A stretch of DNA of 10,647 nt, from assembly GCA_027001525.1 (NCBI GenBank), contig JALTMR010000469.1, positions 1 through 10,647 on the forward strand. The letters run 5' to 3'. Below are positions 8,401 through 10,647 of the stretch, one piece after another. A model generated the notes under the pieces. The model saw nothing but the letters and a program-made list of their open reading frames with translations, searched no databases and had not been told where the DNA came from. Source of the DNA: Gammaproteobacteria bacterium (GTDB taxonomy: Bacteria > Pseudomonadota > Gammaproteobacteria > Tenderiales > Tenderiaceae). Position numbers and translations under genes: made by a program. Positions within the stretch are counted from its first letter, which is position 1; every line of letters starts with the position of its first letter.

Positions 8401-8587
8401 GATCTTTTTCGCCACCGGCCAGGCGGCATTTCTGTCGCCCATGGCGATAAGCCTCGGCTTTGGGTTACTGTTTGCAACGGTGTTGATCTTGGTGGTTTTA
8501 CCCTGTTTTTACCTGATTGCGGATGATCTGCGCGGCTGGGTAATTCGGTTGTTTCGTCGTCAGTCTGCAAGTGAGGTGTCGGTGTGA
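5438..8587 (+). CDS. RND-family efflux pump, inner-membrane permease subunit
   Basis: Proton-driven exporter of the AcrB/MMPL superfamily; 1049 residues, the normal length for a single-chain RND permease with 12 helices and two large periplasmic loops. TM1 is at about 12-28, followed by the porter-domain signature PQEMFPLIELDRV and FAGASPEEVE. TM2-TM6 span about 333-490. TM4 carries GMIVDDAIIVTENI, with Asp396 and Asp397 matching the proton-relay pair Asp407/408 of AcrB. TM7 is near 515-535, the second loop about 540-865 and TM8-TM12 to about 1025. In TM10 the motif is SGIVVNDSLILIDF: Asn940 stands where AcrB has Lys940, as in several non-AcrB RND clades. The gene starts at the ATG overlapping the adaptor stop, and its TGA overlaps the next start by 4 bases. 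No outer-membrane channel gene is present, so a TolC-like partner encoded elsewhere is likely. The substrate cannot be told from the sequence. Confidence 0.94.
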   Translation: MPLIRYAINNPLIANLMLVIILVAGVLSWKSMPQEMFPLIELDRVRIVTEFAGASPEEVERLVTVPVEEQFDGLADIDTILSTSSEGLSNVLIKLKPGTDVSAFIDDARSAVDRVTDLPSLAERPEVRRMQTRFPVISLALYGDVVDQVLYDKADEIKRRLLKIPGVASAPLTGVREWELWVVVEPQQLAAMGVTLDEISQALRRNMAELPGGTINATEGDVILRGEGVPPTPEAVAQIALRHNERGGLLRLGQVATLELRYEEAKTLARFNGQPSVNLTVNKTSEASTIEVSQRVRAFADELQQTLPPTIHAGVFSDLSIYVKNRLETVKSSAAVGLVLVLLSLYLFLNFRIALITALGIPVSFLVSIIAMNYLGHSINMVSLFAFLIALGMIVDDAIIVTENIYRHMEMGKPAKEAALVGTREVFWPVLASTATTIAAFLPVLAIGGTMGAFVAVIPVVVSFALIGSLWEAYAVLPSHAAEMLKVKPRSKVESGRWRKGLTRYVGLLRWSVANRYFMAAATVGVLVLVMVFAATRVPFQLFGHVESGQFFINVEAPNTYSLEETGRLAARLEAAIQGRLGEHELASLLTNVGVTFVDFNTVKFDSKYIQFIVDLKQRKPEGFIEHWVTPLVSLKFAWGGERERTTEAVINDIRSRLSEVPGIQRFSILRPQGGPAGADIEVGIGGESMEVLKAQSELVADFLQRLPGVHDVSQDLEPGKLEYQYLLNERGRQLGLTQMQVAEAVRTGFQGLEVLHVTRGDERIPVRLIYPQAVREQTQSFEQLRIALPGGGAVYLADVTDIRISRGYSAVQHRDGRRLATVTAEVDSAVTTPLEVTEQVAQAFADLEKRLPGYELVFLGQKRETSESMEDMKRALLIALCIIFFILAALFRSLLDPVVVMVSIPFGFIGVVFGHVVTGHHLQFLSVLGFLALSGIVVNDSLILIDFAKRLRSEGWDRLEAVVEAGRVRVRPILLTSVTTFLGVSPLIFFATGQAAFLSPMAISLGFGLLFATVLILVVLPCFYLIADDLRGWVIRLFRRQSASEVSV

Positions 8588-9597
8588 GTGATGCGCGCTT
8601 GGCGCTGGTAGAGGCGTGGCTAAAGGGCGGGGCGTTGAACTGCGCCGGGTTTCGTATTGCTCCGGCGTCGGCGGATGCCAGTTTTAGACGCTACTTTCGT
8701 GTGGTGACGGACGCTGGTGAGCGCTTCATCGTGATGGATGCGCCGCCGGAAAAGGAGGATTGCCGCCCCTTTGTGGCCGTTGCCCAGGCCCTGAACGGCT
8801 TTGGCCTCAACGTGCCCAAGGTGCTGTCACTTGATTTGGCGCAGGGGCTGATGTTGCTGTCTGACCTGGGCAATGAACAGTACCTTCAGGCATTAAGTGA
8901 GGATACGGCCGACCGGCTTTATGGCGATGCCATAGAGGCCTTGGTGCGATTGCAGCAGCACGGCCCGGTGACGTCTTCGATGCTGCCGCACTACAGTCGC
9001 GAGCTTCTGCTCGATGAAATGCAGCTTTTTTCGCAGTGGTTGCTGATGCGTCATTTGGGGCTCGATCAAGCGGTGGCGATGTCACTGCATGCGGAGTACG
9101 AGTGGCTGGCCACGCAAGCGCTGGCGCAGCCCCTGGTCTGGGTGCATCGGGATTACCACTCGCGGAATTTGATGGTGACGGCGGAGCGGAATCCGGGCGT
9201 GCTGGATTTTCAGGACGCGGTGGTTGGGCCGCTGACCTACGATTTGGTTTCTTTGCTGAAGGATTGCTACATCGCCTGGCCCCGTGAGCGTGTGGTGGGG
9301 TGGGTTCGGGGCTATTTCAATAGCGCTGCAGAGGCGGGGCTCTGCCCCGGTGTCGGGTTTGAGCAGCTCTTGCGCTGGTTTGATCTGATGGGGGTGCAGC
9401 GCCATCTTAAGGCCGCGGGTATTTTTTCCCGTTTGAACCATCGTGATGGCAAGCCGGGGTATCTCGGCGATATTCCCCTTACTCTGAATTATGTGGCGGC
9501 AGTGTGTGGTGACTATCCGTCACTGAGCAGGTTAGGGGAGGTGGTGGAAGAGATACTGCCCCGCTTGTCACCAGCTGGGGGTGTCGATCCGGCCTAG
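8584..9597 (+). CDS. amgK: AmgK-like anomeric MurNAc/GlcNAc kinase (APH-fold phosphotransferase)
   Basis: In pseudomonads AmgK phosphorylates the C1 hydroxyl of MurNAc (and GlcNAc), feeding recycled peptidoglycan sugar to UDP-MurNAc through MurU. The 337-residue product has the kinase fold of aminoglycoside phosphotransferases. There is an N-terminal nucleotide loop (SADASFRRYFRV, 29-40), VMDAPPEKED (50-59), a hinge-like LLSDLGNEQYL, and the catalytic loop WVHRDYHSRNLM with Asp190 and Asn195. The metal-binding LDFQDAVVGPLTYDLVSLLKD follows with Asp208. The GTG start at 8584 overlaps the pump stop (GTGA), with a GAGG at 8573-8576 seven bases upstream. It is thus the third gene of the efflux operon and ends inside a terminator hairpin. 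The position near lptD supports amgK over other members of this kinase family, but murU is not adjacent, so the substrate is inferred. Confidence 0.82.
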   Translation: MSDARLALVEAWLKGGALNCAGFRIAPASADASFRRYFRVVTDAGERFIVMDAPPEKEDCRPFVAVAQALNGFGLNVPKVLSLDLAQGLMLLSDLGNEQYLQALSEDTADRLYGDAIEALVRLQQHGPVTSSMLPHYSRELLLDEMQLFSQWLLMRHLGLDQAVAMSLHAEYEWLATQALAQPLVWVHRDYHSRNLMVTAERNPGVLDFQDAVVGPLTYDLVSLLKDCYIAWPRERVVGWVRGYFNSAAEAGLCPGVGFEQLLRWFDLMGVQRHLKAAGIFSRLNHRDGKPGYLGDIPLTLNYVAAVCGDYPSLSRLGEVVEEILPRLSPAGGVDPA

Positions 9598-9619
9598 CCC
9601 GGAAATAATCCGGCCTAGC
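9587..9619. repeat. 12-base direct repeat spanning two convergent stop codons
   Basis: The sequence ATCCGGCCTAGC occurs at 9587-9598 and again at 9608-9619, 21 bases apart. The first copy holds the TAG stop of the amgK-like gene (9595-9597) and the second holds, on the minus strand, the TAG stop of the pentapeptide gene (9615-9617). Because the CCGG and CTAG parts are self-complementary, the two copies also pair as a hairpin. Confidence 0.8.
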
Positions 9620-9625
9620 TTTTTT
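9594..9625 (+). terminator. Rho-independent terminator of the efflux-amgK operon
   Basis: CTAGCCCGG (9594-9602) pairs with CCGGCCTAG (9610-9618) around a seven-base loop AAATAAT, giving eight base pairs with one internal C-C mismatch. One C (9619) and then six T (9620-9625) follow. The T tract lies on the plus strand only, so it stops transcription of the plus-strand operon. Read from the other side there is no T tract, so termination of the convergent genes here is doubtful. Confidence 0.8.
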
Positions 9626-9995
9626 GCGCTGCTTTATTGATGACCAGTACTTTGGCGTAACGCATGCGGGTGCCGTGTACCAACGAGAGTTCCAGCTCGT
9701 CTGCCGTCAGCTCTTTGGGAAAGAAGGTGCCGGAGATTTTGGCGCTGTTAATGCTGCTGCCTTCGAGGTTGGTTTGGCTGAAGTCGATGCCGCGCAGATC
9801 GGCCTGGCGGAAGTAGCAGTCGCGCATGTCGAGTCCGCTGGCATCGATGCCTTTGAGGTCAACGCCACGAAAATCACACCCTTTGAGATCCACTTCCCCT
9901 CCGCCTGCCTTGTGGGCGTTAAATTCTTCGATGCTGCCGTCACGGATCATGCGATAGGCGGGGTCATCGTTCTTGAGAATCGGCATGTCGGTCAT
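9615..9995 (-). CDS. Small pentapeptide-repeat protein
   Basis: The 126-residue product has about 12 consecutive pentapeptide units at residues 35-94, such as VDLKG, CDFRG, VDLKG, ADLRG, IDFSQ and TNLEG. Leu, Phe, Met or Ile occupy most centre positions. Such repeats fold into a right-handed quadrilateral beta-helix; twelve units would make about three coils. Before it is a short N-terminal region (1-34) with no signal peptide or membrane segment, and after it a capping tail (95-126). It is therefore probably cytosolic. Some pentapeptide proteins mimic DNA and protect gyrase, but this one is much shorter than Qnr or MfpA and I do not assign that role. The ATG at 9993-9995 is preceded by a very strong AGGAGG. 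It lies 20 bases after the PilZ-like gene in the same direction, so the two are probably cotranscribed. Its TAG stop lies inside the terminator hairpin of the opposing operon. Confidence 0.88.
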   Translation of the reverse strand: MTDMPILKNDDPAYRMIRDGSIEEFNAHKAGGGEVDLKGCDFRGVDLKGIDASGLDMRDCYFRQADLRGIDFSQTNLEGSSINSAKISGTFFPKELTADELELSLVHGTRMRYAKVLVINKAAQKS

Positions 9996-10004
9996 GTCGG
10001 CTTA

Positions 10005-10010
10005 CCTCCT
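10005..10010 (-). promoter_or_regulatory. Strong Shine-Dalgarno site of the pentapeptide-repeat gene
   Basis: AGGAGG on the minus strand, nine bases before the ATG at 9993-9995. It favours that ATG over the second in-frame ATG at codon 4 and suggests efficient translation independent of the upstream gene, whose TAA (10016-10018) lies just before it. Confidence 0.8.
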
Positions 10011-10015
10011 GTAAG

Positions 10016-10647
10016 TTAGCGGAACAAGTTGCGTGAAACGACGTCGTCCCGATGGTTATCGGCCTGGCTGCGGGCTTCTTCAGGGGGGGCGACGATATCG
10101 AACTGGTAGTGAGAGAAGGCGCTGGAGGAGTCCAGCTGCCTGGTCAGCTTGACGTAGATGAGCTGTTTTTTCATTGCCATCAGCAGTACCGTGCCAACGT
10201 CATAGACGGCAGCCGGTGTGATGAGGGTGGTGGGGTAAGCGGTGGGGTCCATGTCGGGAAGCAGCAGTCCGCGGTAATACTCGCTGCCTTTGCCGATACC
10301 CTGGATTGCTTTTGTCGCCACGGCGGTGGCATCTTCCGAGAGCAGTTTGATGCCCATCTCGAAGCACTGCTTGTCGTTGATCTTCATCCAGCGGACGGTG
10401 CCCAGCGCCCAAACGTTGGGGTTGTCGTCGGTCAGTGTGGCAATCAGCTCGCCCACCCGGGCAGGAAAGCCGCTCTCTTGCGGACAGTAGAGGCCAAAGC
10501 CGCCCTGATTGGCGTTTCTGACTTCACAGGCCTTGGGGGCATCCTCGTTGTCCGGCTTGTCGGCAAAGCCATCGAGTGCGGCATCCGAGGTGGTGAAGAC
10601 TTTCACCCACAGGTCTTTGTCGCTGGTGTTGGTTGAGGCGTCAAACT
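10016..10647 (-). CDS. Protein with PilZ-like C-terminal segment, partial (5' end beyond window)
   Basis: The frame is open to the window edge and gives 209 residues ending in a TAA at 10016-10018. A GTG at 10604-10606 could start a shorter product, but it has no Shine-Dalgarno sequence and the preceding codons read smoothly (FDASTNTSDKDLWVKVF). I therefore take this as the C-terminal part of a longer protein. The stretch from CEVRNANQGGFGLYCP through VGELIATL, ALGTVRWMK and CFEMGIKLLSED resembles the strand pattern of PilZ domains: a GG turn, then GxVRW, then a GIK strand. The usual NxSxxG is degenerate (NANQGG) and no RxxxR is seen in the visible part, so cyclic di-GMP binding is uncertain. 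A further beta-rich region follows (LLLPDMDPTAYPTTLITPAAVYDVG). There is no membrane segment in the visible part. It is followed after 20 bases by the pentapeptide-repeat gene. Confidence 0.6.
   Translation of the reverse strand, partial: FDASTNTSDKDLWVKVFTTSDAALDGFADKPDNEDAPKACEVRNANQGGFGLYCPQESGFPARVGELIATLTDDNPNVWALGTVRWMKINDKQCFEMGIKLLSEDATAVATKAIQGIGKGSEYYRGLLLPDMDPTAYPTTLITPAAVYDVGTVLLMAMKKQLIYVKLTRQLDSSSAFSHYQFDIVAPPEEARSQADNHRDDVVSRNLFR

Noticed and set aside
9036..9441. Small frames on both strands within the amgK-like gene
   Set aside because: Overlapping shadows; the kinase motifs HRDYHSRN and LDFQD fix the real frame.

Overview
This G+C-rich window (about 60% by eye) comes from a gammaproteobacterium. 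The evidence is the lptD-surA-pdxA order, an LptD with paired cysteines, and an AmgK-type sugar kinase near lptD, as in pseudomonads. Proteins diverge enough from enteric and Pseudomonas versions that I do not name a genus. Coding density is very high: no stretch over about 155 bases lacks a gene.

Layout. On the minus strand, reading from 4122 down to 1, lptD, surA and pdxA (cut by the window edge) form a tight operon with an 11-bp gap and then a 4-bp overlap. It covers lipopolysaccharide (LPS) insertion into the outer membrane, the periplasmic chaperone for outer-membrane proteins including LptD, and a pyridoxal-phosphate biosynthesis enzyme that travels with them. Divergently, on the plus strand from 4278 to 9597, lies a three-gene unit with overlapping stops and starts: a membrane-fusion protein, an RND-family pump and an AmgK-like sugar kinase. 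It ends in a clear intrinsic terminator at 9594-9625. Convergent to it, from the right edge to 9615 on the minus strand, are the C-terminal part of a protein with a PilZ-like segment and a small pentapeptide-repeat protein.

How the genes relate. Most products act on the cell envelope: LPS export, outer-membrane protein folding, efflux, and probably recycling of peptidoglycan sugars. In Pseudomonas, amgK and murU sit directly divergent from lptD. Here an RND efflux pair lies between lptD and amgK and is translationally linked to amgK, while murU is not next to it. This rearranged neighbourhood is the most notable feature. I see no phage, insertion sequence, CRISPR array, tRNA or rRNA, and nothing that clearly amounts to an undescribed system.
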